The notes beneath the pieces are model-generated. The model did no database searches and was not told where the DNA came from. It was given only the letters and a program-made list of their open reading frames with translations. From positions 1 to 38,102 of IMG/VR virus record IMGVR_UViG_3300025674_000135: a stretch of 38,102 bases of DNA; one strand, 5' to 3'. Made by a program: the position numbers and the translations under genes. This DNA comes from a virus. Of this stretch, positions 22,989 through 29,310 are shown in pieces. The first letter of the stretch is position 1, and every line of letters begins with the position of its first letter.

Positions 22989-23102
22989 CTATAGTTTATC
23001 TTCAGCGTCAATCTTTGACAGATCAAGAGCATAGTCTTTCTCTTCGTCTTCACCCCAATACCAATCTGGGGGGTCTACGGGTAACTGTGGAATCATTTCC
23101 AT
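22989..23102 (-). CDS. Small acidic protein, 37 aa
   Basis: A 37-residue ORF (MEMIPQLPVDPPDWYWGEDE at the start) that is strongly acidic with a Trp/Tyr cluster. It overlaps the end of the upstream 70-aa gene by 10 bases. I prefer it to the other frame in this place (22865-23053), which encodes a proline- and arginine-rich string that does not look like a protein. Function unknown. Confidence 0.5.
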   Translation of the reverse strand: MEMIPQLPVDPPDWYWGEDEEKDYALDLSKIDAEDKL

Positions 23103-23305
23103 GATTTTTTATCTCCGTCTTTGTATTCGCTAATAATCTCATAGTCTGTGTTGCCATAGCTTTTATCAACTTCAGTAGCTGAACTGATAATATCATATGG
23201 ATTACGACCATTCGCAACGAACTCATTGTAGTCCTTCTCTGAGAGAGTGACCTCGTGAGTCTCCGTTACTTCTTCATATATAATACATTTCACATGATGC
23301 TTCAT
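23093..23305 (-). CDS. Hypothetical protein, 70 aa
   Basis: A 70-residue soluble protein with strands near the start (HHVKCIIYEEVTETHEVTLS) and a short helix (EKDYNEFVANG). The ATG at 23305 overlaps the lysozyme-like gene's stop (ATGA); a longer reading from 23386 would run through that gene. No family recognised. Confidence 0.55.
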   Translation of the reverse strand: MKHHVKCIIYEEVTETHEVTLSEKDYNEFVANGRNPYDIISSATEVDKSYGNTDYEIISEYKDGDKKSWK

Positions 23306-23673
23306 TTTAGATACCTTTCGCATTTTGACCAATAATAATCGGTAGCACTTGGTCTGTCGAACAAACCACGATAGCCACCATTCCATAACCTACAGTAGAT
23401 TTCATAGGTTGGCTTTTCACCTGTACGCTGTTCATAACGCTTGCCGTAGTAGGTGAGCCATAGCTTGGCAATCTTCATACTAGCCTGCCTGTCATATCTA
23501 TCCATCGATAAAAACTTCTTACGATAGATACGATTTACATCTTCAATAACTGGCATTTGAATCTGAAGACAGCCGATACTTGCACCGCTGTCACCTACCG
23601 CTTGATCGGGGTAGATTTCTCCACCCGTCTCAACAGCGATAAGCACAGCCAATAGTATTGACCAATCAATCAT
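23302..23673 (-). CDS. Lysozyme / transglycosylase-like endolysin candidate
   Basis: A 123-residue protein with a hydrophobic N-terminus carrying E15 in AVETGGEIYP, then AVGDSGASIGCLQIQ, and later YCRLWNGGYRG. The Glu after a hydrophobic helix, the G-x-S-x-G-x-x-Q-I segment and the N-G-G turn are the layout of lysozyme-fold transglycosylases (SLT or goose-type), with E15 as likely catalytic acid. It would cut peptidoglycan and is the only wall hydrolase seen, so it probably serves as the endolysin for the holin at 15484. Its first 14 residues could be a signal-anchor. It is unusual in lying in the leftward early block. It overlaps both neighbours (ATGA). Confidence 0.7.
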   Translation of the reverse strand: MIDWSILLAVLIAVETGGEIYPDQAVGDSGASIGCLQIQMPVIEDVNRIYRKKFLSMDRYDRQASMKIAKLWLTYYGKRYEQRTGEKPTYEIYCRLWNGGYRGLFDRPSATDYYWSKCERYLK

Positions 23674-24059
23674 GAGTTGACGTTCACAGCTAAGTTGCCA
23701 CCACTCAAGCGATTTCTTCGCTTCAAGTAATTATCACTAACCTCATGCTTAACAAACCTATTTTCATATTGCTTGCTAGGACTGAACACATCTTGACAAA
23801 CAAATGTGCAGGTTACATCATCACGATATGAGCTGACCCATCCATCACTATGTTGAAACCATATCTGCCAATTATCACCATCTTCTGGTTCATGACAAGT
23901 AATCTCAAACAGCTTGAAATGATGATCTTTCCATTTCATCGTGTTTCCGCTTGAGTAGGCGAGTGTGTGAGGATTCTTAAAGAATGCCTCAAATGGAGTA
24001 TTACCCCATCCCCAACCTTGATAGCTTGTTACTGCATACTTGACGTATTTTTTTTCCAT
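23670..24059 (-). CDS. Hypothetical protein, 129 aa
   Basis: A 129-residue protein rich in Trp, Tyr and Phe (YQGWGWGNTPFEAFF, DGDNWQIWFQHSDGWVSSY) with two Cys near the middle, probably a compact beta fold. No signal peptide or membrane span. It is preceded by hairpin element copy 1 and a GAGAGGAATAGT ribosome site. Function unknown. Confidence 0.6.
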   Translation of the reverse strand: MEKKYVKYAVTSYQGWGWGNTPFEAFFKNPHTLAYSSGNTMKWKDHHFKLFEITCHEPEDGDNWQIWFQHSDGWVSSYRDDVTCTFVCQDVFSPSKQYENRFVKHEVSDNYLKRRNRLSGGNLAVNVNS

Positions 24060-24062
24060 ACT

Positions 24063-24157
24063 ATTCCTCTCTCGAATGCTTTTTGAGGAGTTGCGACCTC
24101 GACAGCATCACTATAATACTGCCCTGCATTAAGGGGTTTTTACACCCCCCGCTCTGC
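24063..24157 (-). repeat. Intergenic hairpin element, copy 1 of 5
   Basis: On the transcribed (minus) strand the element contains GCAGAGCGGGG, hairpin A (GGGG with CCCC), TTAATGCAGG, hairpin B (24103-24108 with 24116-24121, one G-U pair), hairpin C (GAGG with CCTC around TCGCAACT; 24085-24088 and 24097-24100), then a GAGAGGAAT ribosome site. The stop codon of the 86-aa gene lies inside hairpin A. Confidence 0.8.
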
Positions 24158-24400
24158 TTTATATGAATCAAGAAATCTATCGGTGAGAACTTCGTCTACA
24201 TCAGTAAGAATACCAATAGTTTTTAGAACCCTCAGTACCGCAGAGTACCTGCCTCTAGCATCTCCATAATCTAGGTGATCTACCTTCGACCATGTCGTGC
24301 CATCTTTTCTACAGGCTTTCTCGTGCTTTACCCAAGCATTGTAATCATTACGAGCATCGAATAATTCATCAGCGAGTGATTCCAATATTTTTGTGTCCAT
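24140..24400 (-). CDS. Hypothetical protein, 86 aa
   Basis: An 86-residue mostly helical protein (DTKILESLADELFDARNDYN and RYSAVLRVLKTIGILTDVDE) with mixed charge. ATG 24400 follows the conserved GAGAGGAATAAC site of element copy 2; the upstream in-frame extension runs through the element and is not used. The last codons (AERGV) are encoded by hairpin A of element copy 1. Function unknown. Confidence 0.6.
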   Translation of the reverse strand: MDTKILESLADELFDARNDYNAWVKHEKACRKDGTTWSKVDHLDYGDARGRYSAVLRVLKTIGILTDVDEVLTDRFLDSYKAERGV

Positions 24401-24406
24401 TTTGTT

Positions 24407-24504
24407 ATTCCTCTCATAGTTGCTGTGCTTTTTGCGGAGTTGCGACCGCGACAGTATAATTATAATACTGCCCTGCATTAAGGGGCAAAAGCCCCCCGCT
24501 CTGC
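24407..24504 (-). repeat. Intergenic hairpin element, copy 2 of 5
   Basis: Same architecture as copy 1. Hairpin A is GGGGC with GCCCC (24482-24486, 24491-24495). Hairpin B is a perfect stem (24452-24457 with 24465-24470) whose loop contains TATAAT. Hairpin C is GCGG with CCGC (24434-24437, 24446-24449), while copies 1, 3 and 4 have GAGG with CCTC: a compensatory change around the same loop. Confidence 0.85.
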
Positions 24505-24505
24505 A

Positions 24506-25507
24506 TTAGATTGAAACTGCAAGCTCACGCTCAATGATACGACCTTGAGCAATGGTAGCCTTGACCCGATCACTATCACCCAAGATGTTAAGCACCTTGT
24601 GTTTAGTACGATGACCCGCACCGACCATTGATGTCTTGACTTGTGATTCTGCACTACGCTTAGAGTCTGCATACCCATGAGTATGGAACTCAGTAAAGGC
24701 ATTGAACATATCGTAGCGAGTCTCACCCTTGTTACCCATACCAGAACGGTACAAGCCATGAATGTGATTCGCTAGATTAGTACCACGACCAGAAACTGAG
24801 TTATGGTAGCCTAGACTAAACAATCGTGCATCGTCATCATTCATCGGAGTGTTCATCAAGCGTTCGCATTGCTTGATAAATTCACTACGAGAATCGAACA
24901 TCTCTGCCATTGCTTCGATCATGCCGTTGAACTTCCAACGAGCCGATTTGGTTTTACGAATTGTCATTCTGACAAGATCGTTTTTACCTTTTGCTTTAGT
25001 GGCAAAGAACTGATTCATGCAAGTAAGACGAGTGAGTGTATCACCAAACGTAGTAGAGCATGAACCATCATGGCTAGACCACATAGTTAGGTAACCCTTG
25101 AAGGCATCACCATTGATTGAAAAATCAGAGTGATTACCTACATCAGCCTGTATAAATACACGACCGCCACCATCTGTCATACCCATGTTAGCTATCGTAA
25201 AATCGTGACCCTCAAGAGAGTTGCACAATCCCTCGAATAGCTGAGTATTCTGAATGATTTCGTAGCCTGTGCCGACCGTGCCGATCTGCTTACCATTGTC
25301 CTCACGAACCATAGCAAGCTCTTTGGCTTCGATCAAAGTAAGACCCAGATTATCAGCATATGCCGATTCATCTTGGCGAGCAGGAGCATGAAAAAACTGC
25401 TTCCGTTTCGCAACTTTCCAATCGAGGATTGAACCCTCGAATGAAGTGGTGTTGCCTTTTTGCGAGTACTGCGTCAACTGACTAGCATTAACATTTGTTG
25501 CATTCAT
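24506..25507 (-). CDS. DUF932 family phage/plasmid-like protein
   Basis: A 333-residue protein of the DUF932 group, known from phages, plasmids and genomic islands. Landmarks are AMVREDNGKQIGTVGTGYEI near residue 70, FEGLCNSLEGHDFTIANMGM, the GGGRVFIQADVG strand, CSTTFGDTLTRLTCMNQFF, and the helical C-terminus with YRSGMGNKGETRYDMFNAFTE. Its biochemical role is not established; a link to anti-restriction or conflict functions has been proposed because of its genomic neighbours. ATG 25507 follows the GAGAGGAATAGT site of element copy 3. It is the largest of the repeat-flanked genes. Confidence 0.8.
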   Translation of the reverse strand: MNATNVNASQLTQYSQKGNTTSFEGSILDWKVAKRKQFFHAPARQDESAYADNLGLTLIEAKELAMVREDNGKQIGTVGTGYEIIQNTQLFEGLCNSLEGHDFTIANMGMTDGGGRVFIQADVGNHSDFSINGDAFKGYLTMWSSHDGSCSTTFGDTLTRLTCMNQFFATKAKGKNDLVRMTIRKTKSARWKFNGMIEAMAEMFDSRSEFIKQCERLMNTPMNDDDARLFSLGYHNSVSGRGTNLANHIHGLYRSGMGNKGETRYDMFNAFTEFHTHGYADSKRSAESQVKTSMVGAGHRTKHKVLNILGDSDRVKATIAQGRIIERELAVSI

Positions 25508-25513
25508 ATTACT

Positions 25514-25612
25514 ATTCCTCTCATTGTATCGCTGTGCTTCTGAGGAGTTGCGACCTCGACAACCGAACAATTCGATTGACCTGCATTAAGGGGCGAATGC
25601 CCCCCGCTCTGC
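25514..25612 (-). repeat. Intergenic hairpin element, copy 3 of 5
   Basis: Hairpin A is GGGGC with GCCCC around ATTC. Hairpin B pairs 25560-25567 with 25571-25578 around a 3-base loop (8 pairs, one G-U), with a stem sequence unrelated to copies 1 and 2. Hairpin C is GAGG with CCTC around TCGCAACT. It lies between the 45-aa gene upstream and DUF932 downstream. Confidence 0.85.
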
Positions 25613-25613
25613 A

Positions 25614-25751
25614 TTATGATTTATTATATTTACGCTTTTTTAATCCGAATGAGTTTTTGCAAACAATACGTTGATGGGTATGAACTTGCCATACCTTTGG
25701 CTCTTCCTTAATAACTCCTTTATCATCACGATAGTATTTCGTTTCAAACAT
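25614..25751 (-). CDS. Small basic protein, 45 aa
   Basis: A 45-residue basic protein (MFETKYYRDDKGVIKEEPKV at the start, Lys/Arg-rich at the end). The conserved GAGAGGAATTAC site of element copy 4 precedes ATG 25751. It is bounded on both sides by element copies, which supports it as a real gene despite the small size. Function unknown. Confidence 0.55.
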   Translation of the reverse strand: MFETKYYRDDKGVIKEEPKVWQVHTHQRIVCKNSFGLKKRKYNKS

Positions 25752-25755
25752 TGTA

Positions 25756-25854
25756 ATTCCTCTCATTGATTCGCTGTGCTTTTGAGGGGTTGCGACCTCG
25801 TAAGTTGAACTATTCAACCTACCCGCATTAAGGGCTATGAAGCCCTCGCTCTGC
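25756..25854 (-). repeat. Intergenic hairpin element, copy 4 of 5
   Basis: Hairpin A is AGGGC with GCCCT around TTCATA (one end pair changed together compared with copies 2 and 3). Hairpin B pairs 25801-25809 with 25813-25821 (9 pairs, one G-U). Hairpin C is GAGG with CCTC with loop TCGCAACC. It precedes the 45-aa gene. Confidence 0.85.
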
Positions 25855-25855
25855 A

Positions 25856-26110
25856 TTAGATTATTTGGAGAGTTTGTTTGACTCCGTCACTACTCCAATA
25901 ATCATTCCATTTTTCACGATCATCCCATGAACAATGCCACGTTATATCAAGACCCTCTTTTTCAAGAAGCAATGAGATAAACGGGCGTATCTCACCATCC
26001 TGCGTTCTGGTTGGTTTGATATCAAACTTGGAGCATAAAGTAAGCATATAGCCCCATTTGCAATCGACATAACTGTGTCTAATCATACATGATTCTAATC
26101 TATCACTCAT
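25856..26110 (-). CDS. First gene of the leftward block, hypothetical 84-aa protein
   Basis: An 84-residue protein with four Cys and many Trp (CKWGYMLTLCSKFD, DITWHCSWDDREKWNDYWSS). The ATG at 26110 follows element copy 5 with its GAGAGGAATTATT site. It is the first clear gene after the early promoter, about 395 bases from the likely transcription start. First-expressed small phage proteins often act on host functions, but no family is recognised here. Confidence 0.6.
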   Translation of the reverse strand: MSDRLESCMIRHSYVDCKWGYMLTLCSKFDIKPTRTQDGEIRPFISLLLEKEGLDITWHCSWDDREKWNDYWSSDGVKQTLQII

Positions 26111-26114
26111 AATA

Positions 26115-26192
26115 ATTCCTCTCATTGTCACTCTGCATTCATTCGGGGTTGTGACCGTCAAGACTCACACAATATGAGCCTGCCTGCATTAC
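26115..26192 (-). repeat. Intergenic hairpin element, copy 5 of 5 (promoter-proximal variant)
   Basis: Has hairpin B (26162-26168 with 26176-26182, 7 pairs including one G-U), a shortened hairpin C (CGG with CCG around a TCACAACC loop) and the GAGAGGAAT site, plus the TAATGCAGG box. It lacks the G-rich hairpin A. In the other copies hairpin A sits at the end of a preceding gene, and here no gene precedes. Confidence 0.75.
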
Positions 26193-26505
26193 AATGAGAG
26201 AGGAGGCGAACCCGCTGTAGTAAGGATGTTAACCCGTTGAAGTCTTCGCCATTACGAAGCGGTTTTGTAAGTAACCCGCTAAGGATATGATCTCGTCTCG
26301 CTTGCCATATCATCGCCATTGTCGTTGGTCTACCGTCACAGTTTCAGCCGTTGTCGCATGGAGCCTGTTAGCATTCCCATCGCCTCCCGAAGGATGCCTG
26401 CCGTTACCCACTCAGCTCGTAAGTGCATTGACGTGTATTTGAGTTGCCCGCCATCTGCAACCGCCCGACTCGCACCATCTCGGACTCGCTCTCTTAATTG
26501 TTACA
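26193..26505 (-). ncRNA. GC-rich structured leader or non-coding RNA of the early transcript
   Basis: About 310 bases, clearly richer in G and C than the rest of the genome, between the early promoter and element copy 5. On the minus strand it has hairpins such as AGCGG(G)TT with AACCGCT, immediately followed by CTTCG with CGAAG, and three CGGGTT repeats. No long ORF exists. Three short frames overlap end to start (26478-26404, 26411-26310 with a GTG start, 26313-26158), which could be coupled tiny genes, but their ribosome sites are weak. I favour a structured RNA; no known class was recognised. Confidence 0.45.
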
Positions 26506-26511
26506 AGGCAT

Positions 26512-26540
26512 AGCCTATCACAACCTGTGAAAGACTGCAA
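26512..26540 (-). promoter_or_regulatory. Main leftward early promoter with possible operator
   Basis: On the minus strand TTGCAG (plus-strand 26535-26540), a 17-base spacer and TAGGCT (26512-26517). Two A-tracts lie just upstream at UP-element distance. The spacer contains the 13-base inverted repeat TCACAGGTTGTGA, which looks like a repressor or activator site. The -10 is weak against consensus, so the A-tracts or an activator may compensate. Confidence 0.55.
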
Positions 26541-26600
26541 GCCTTTTTTTCACATCTTTTTTCAGTTGATATTTGGGGGGTTCAGATTTACCTTGAACAT

Positions 26601-27008
26601 ATGAAATATAAAGATGCCAAAACCCTATATGATGAGATCAAATCAGCAGACAATAAAGAACTCTACGCTATATGCACAGAGATAATCAACACTACACGAA
26701 AACAAGAGAAACAAATCGAAAAAAACAAGACAAAATCGAATGTTTTAACCACCGCCATCGACTTCAACGATCAATCCCTAACACGCACGCACACGTTGCA
26801 AAATTTATACCAAATGATGCTTGACGGGAACGCCACAGCGGGGAAATACTTTGCAGAGTATACAAATATCAAGCAAGATAATGACAATCTTCGTATAGAG
26901 ATAGTACGTTTTAAAGATATTAAAGACTATGATGATCTGAGCGAGACTGAACCAACCTTAGACAACATAAACTCTTGCGAAGAAATCAAAGGGCAGGTAA
27001 GAAATTAA
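26601..27008 (+). CDS. Possible small terminase subunit, 135 aa
   Basis: A 135-residue, charged, helical protein (LYDEIKSADNKELYAICTEI, then LQNLYQMMLDGNATAGKYFA). It is the first gene of the rightward block and lies four genes upstream of the large terminase, where a DNA-recognition subunit is expected. The segment LYQMMLDGNATAGKYFAEY resembles the central helix pair of small terminases. No clear helix-turn-helix is seen. The ATG at 26601 has no good ribosome site. Assignment rests mainly on position. Confidence 0.45.
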   Translation: MKYKDAKTLYDEIKSADNKELYAICTEIINTTRKQEKQIEKNKTKSNVLTTAIDFNDQSLTRTHTLQNLYQMMLDGNATAGKYFAEYTNIKQDNDNLRIEIVRFKDIKDYDDLSETEPTLDNINSCEEIKGQVRN

Positions 27009-27024
27009 GGGGTGGGGTCGGGGT

Positions 27025-27053
27025 TTGCGATTTTCAATTTTGCGAAATATAGA
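27025..27053 (+). promoter_or_regulatory. Rightward promoter before the terminase cluster
   Basis: TTGCGA at 27025-27030, a 17-base spacer and TATAGA at 27048-27053, in the 59-base gap after the 135-aa gene. The spacer includes a second TTTGCGA, giving a direct repeat 15 bases apart (27024 and 27039) that could bind a regulator. Flanking G-rich runs (GGGGTGGGGTCGGGG) lie immediately upstream. Confidence 0.5.
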
Positions 27054-27067
27054 CCCCTCTAAACAAA

Positions 27068-27244
27068 ATGAAAAATTTTAATATTCCAGATGTGAAACTT
27101 GAAGACCTGTCTTACTGTGAATGTGTAGACTGCGGAAATTACTTTTATGTAGTTGAATTACCTATGGCGATAAACGACCCTAAGTTTTGTCCATACTGCG
27201 GGGTTGACTTTTATTATTGTTTGGGGGAAGAAGATGACAGTTAA
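27068..27244 (+). CDS. Zinc-ribbon-like small protein, 58 aa
   Basis: A 58-residue ORF with CECVDCGNYF and, 19 residues later, FCPYCGVDFYYC. Two C-x-x-C pairs at ribbon spacing suggest a structural zinc ribbon, common in small nucleic-acid or transcription-associated phage proteins. It follows the promoter at 27025 closely and overlaps the next gene by 11 bases. Function unknown. Confidence 0.65.
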   Translation: MKNFNIPDVKLEDLSYCECVDCGNYFYVVELPMAINDPKFCPYCGVDFYYCLGEEDDS

Positions 27245-27374
27245 GACTTGCCAAGAGTGTTGTTGTATAGACACGGAGGATAATCCGATACTAGAAGTGT
27301 TGGATGCAGAGGGTGAGGTTGAAGAATACATATGTATGATGTGTTATGCGGAGGAGATAGATGAGCGGGGGTAA
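27234..27374 (+). CDS. Cysteine-rich small protein, 46 aa
   Basis: A 46-residue acidic ORF starting MTVKTCQECCCIDTED and carrying CMMCYAEEID near the end, so again two Cys pairs that may bind one zinc. It has a GGGGGAAG ribosome site within the previous gene and overlaps both neighbours. With the gene before it, it forms a pair of tiny zinc-ribbon-like proteins in front of the terminase. Confidence 0.6.
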   Translation: MTVKTCQECCCIDTEDNPILEVLDAEGEVEEYICMMCYAEEIDERG

Positions 27375-27546
27375 TGTACCACACAGATACACACAGGAAG
27401 CCCAAGATGAGCGTGATTGGAAGAAGGGCAAAACCAGAGATGGTGAGAACTACAACTACGCCAAGTACGACAAGAAGGCTTACCAGAATAACTATGACGA
27501 GATAGACTGGAGTGCTAAAGGCACAGGGAGCAAAAAGGCTAAGTGA
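27361..27546 (+). CDS. Small charged protein, 61 aa, upstream of terminase
   Basis: A 61-residue hydrophilic protein (NYNYAKYDKKAYQNNYDEID in the middle, Lys-rich end) that is probably disordered. GGAGGAGATAG precedes ATG 27361. It overlaps the previous gene by 14 bases and the terminase start (GTGA). It may help packaging, but no family is recognised. Confidence 0.55.
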   Translation: MSGGNVPHRYTQEAQDERDWKKGKTRDGENYNYAKYDKKAYQNNYDEIDWSAKGTGSKKAK

Positions 27547-28925
27547 AGATACGCATACCAACGATATGCCCTCGTGAGTATCAGTTTGGCGTATGGAACG
27601 CTGTAGAGAGCGGTGCTAAGAATGTTGTGATCTCTTGGGCGAGGCGGCACGGTAAGGATGTCACTACGGCTTCCATATTGAGCTGTAAGGCGTTAGAACG
27701 GGTTGGTTCTTACTACTACCTGTTTCCCACAAGAAAGTGGGCTGAGAGGGCGTTATGGAATAACATTGTTACCATCGGCAAAAAGAGTGGCAACCTGTTA
27801 GATATTATTTTTCCCCCTGAGATTGTAGAGTATAAGAACAATACGGATATGAAGATTGGGCTTATCAACGGTTCGGTGATTAACTTTAGCGGTACTGACA
27901 ACCTTGATTTTGTGGGGCAGGGGGGTTATGGCTATGCCCTGTCTGAGTTTTCGCTTCACAAAGAAGAGGTCACGGGGTTTTTGTCTCCGATTTTAGATGA
28001 AGGTAATGCGTTCTTTATAGCCAACGGTACGATGCGTGGTAGAAAAAATCTTCTGTACCAGATGTACGAGGCTAACAAAGATGACCCTAACTGGTTTACC
28101 GAGTGGCTGACGCCACAAGATACAAAGCGATATTGTTGGGTGGGCGATGAGATGAACCTTAACCCAGAGCTTCTTGGCAAGATTGACCCGCTTACTGGTA
28201 ATGAGTATCTAAACATTCAGAACCGTGTAGATTCTAAGATGATCAGTTATTCGCTTGCTAGGCAGGAGTATCTGAACGAGGCGGTTGCCGATGTGGCGAA
28301 CTCTGTGTATGGCTACGAGATGACTAAGCTAGAAAACAAAGGAATGATTACGCCTTTGATACACAACAAAAACGATGTGGTATATACATTTTGGGATTTA
28401 GGTGTGGATGACCCGACAGCGATAGTGTTTGGTACGGTCGACAGCAGAACGGATAGAGTGCAGATTATTGATTACTATGAAAACACAGGGTATGATATAA
28501 AGCATTATATAGATGTGATACACCAAAAAGGATATAACTATGGCGGGCATTATATGCCACACGACTCCAAGAAAAGGGCAAACAATACAGGCACTAACAT
28601 TATTGATTTTTGTCGTACAGAGTATGGCTTTGAGGTGCGTCCGATTCCTAAAACTAACTCTGTGCGTGATGATATTGAGATTATTCGGAGGTTTTTGCCA
28701 AGTATATGGATTAACTCAAAACTAGATAAGTTGATTGAGTGTTTAATAAACTATCAATGGAATCCAGTTACAGGCAGAGTTTTGCATAATGAATACTCTC
28801 ATGGAGCAGATGCTGTGCGTATGATGGGTATGTGCATTCACAATCGTATGATAGATCAGTATCTTAATATTGATAGAACTAATGTAACACCACAATACTT
28901 AGATGGAGGTGGGTATTTAGTATGA
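27543..28925 (+). CDS. Terminase large subunit (packaging ATPase-nuclease)
   Basis: A 460-residue protein with both terminase domains. Near the N-terminus the Walker A-like ARRHGKD (33-39) follows the conserved CPREYQ adenine-motif region, and the ATPase core continues with FPTRKWAERALWNNIV and GQGGYGYALSEFS (Walker B area). The RNase H-like nuclease has FWDLGVDDPTAIVF (D near 284), MPHD and HGADAVRMM near the C-terminus, giving the acidic metal ligands. It drives DNA into the prohead and cuts it. The start is GTG 27543, overlapping the upstream stop. Length is on the short side but complete. Confidence 0.92.
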   Translation: MKIRIPTICPREYQFGVWNAVESGAKNVVISWARRHGKDVTTASILSCKALERVGSYYYLFPTRKWAERALWNNIVTIGKKSGNLLDIIFPPEIVEYKNNTDMKIGLINGSVINFSGTDNLDFVGQGGYGYALSEFSLHKEEVTGFLSPILDEGNAFFIANGTMRGRKNLLYQMYEANKDDPNWFTEWLTPQDTKRYCWVGDEMNLNPELLGKIDPLTGNEYLNIQNRVDSKMISYSLARQEYLNEAVADVANSVYGYEMTKLENKGMITPLIHNKNDVVYTFWDLGVDDPTAIVFGTVDSRTDRVQIIDYYENTGYDIKHYIDVIHQKGYNYGGHYMPHDSKKRANNTGTNIIDFCRTEYGFEVRPIPKTNSVRDDIEIIRRFLPSIWINSKLDKLIECLINYQWNPVTGRVLHNEYSHGADAVRMMGMCIHNRMIDQYLNIDRTNVTPQYLDGGGYLV

Positions 28926-29308
28926 CACCGTATGAAAGAGCAAAAGAACTATACAAAGACAAAGAAAATGAATTCTTTGAAATACTTGAACATTGTGGCA
29001 AGGTAGGCGGCATTCATTCTGATGAAGATTGTTTTGTATGTGCTTATCAGACTTATTCAGAATCTATAAAAAATAAAACACAAAAAAGACTTGACAAGCT
29101 AGACACTTGGTATATATACATTCTCGCAGGTGACCCGAAAAAGGCATTTCATTACACGATGAAAGATATGAAATATGTTGCCTATGAAAGATTTGACGGC
29201 AAGGTAAGACTAGTAGAAAAAGAAAAAATAGAGAATTTACTGTGGCGTACATCTCTGCGAGGTAGAGAATTTAGTGATCACCGCCATAGATTTGAAGTTG
29301 GAGTTTAG
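28922..29308 (+). CDS. Hypothetical protein, 128 aa, between terminase and portal
   Basis: A 128-residue, mostly helical soluble protein with three Cys in the first 45 residues (EHCGKVGG, DCFVCAYQTY) and a basic C-terminal region (WRTSLRGREFSDHRHRFEV). Its ATG overlaps the terminase stop (ATGA). Genes at this place can be packaging or head-completion factors, but this family is not recognised. A sigma-70-like promoter lies inside it at 29091-29118. Confidence 0.6.
   Translation: MTPYERAKELYKDKENEFFEILEHCGKVGGIHSDEDCFVCAYQTYSESIKNKTQKRLDKLDTWYIYILAGDPKKAFHYTMKDMKYVAYERFDGKVRLVEKEKIENLLWRTSLRGREFSDHRHRFEVGV
29091..29118 (+). promoter_or_regulatory. Possible internal promoter before the portal cluster
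   Basis: TTGACA at 29091-29096, a 16-base spacer and TATATA at 29113-29118, within the 128-aa gene. The sequence starts with the same CTTGACAA string as the other rightward promoters. It could boost portal expression, but it lies in coding sequence and may be chance. Confidence 0.4.
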
Positions 29309-29310
29309 TA

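Noticed and set aside
22865-23053. Minus-strand ORF of 62 residues
   Set aside because: Its Pro/Arg/Thr string has no protein-like pattern, it covers the promoter and hairpin gap, and the 37-residue frame at 22989-23102 fits the gene chain better.
24447-24475. Sigma-70 promoter inside element copy 2 (TATAAT in hairpin B)
   Set aside because: Only copy 2 has TATAAT, the matching -35 (TTGCCC) is poor and spaced 18 bases away, and the other copies lack any -10.
24478-24759. 93-residue minus-strand ORF overlapping DUF932
   Set aside because: Different frame within the DUF932 gene; it ends in hairpin A of an element copy and has no ribosome site.
24063-26192. CRISPR array
   Set aside because: The repeats are about 95 bases, internally variable and separated by whole genes rather than short spacers, and no Cas genes are present.
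24063-26192. Integron-type attC cassette sites
   Set aside because: Variable-stem hairpins between small genes recall attC, but the conserved ends do not match attC core boxes and there is no integrase.
26193-26505. tRNA, tmRNA or RNase P RNA
   Set aside because: No cloverleaf, CCA end or known core motif could be found in either strand of the GC-rich leader.
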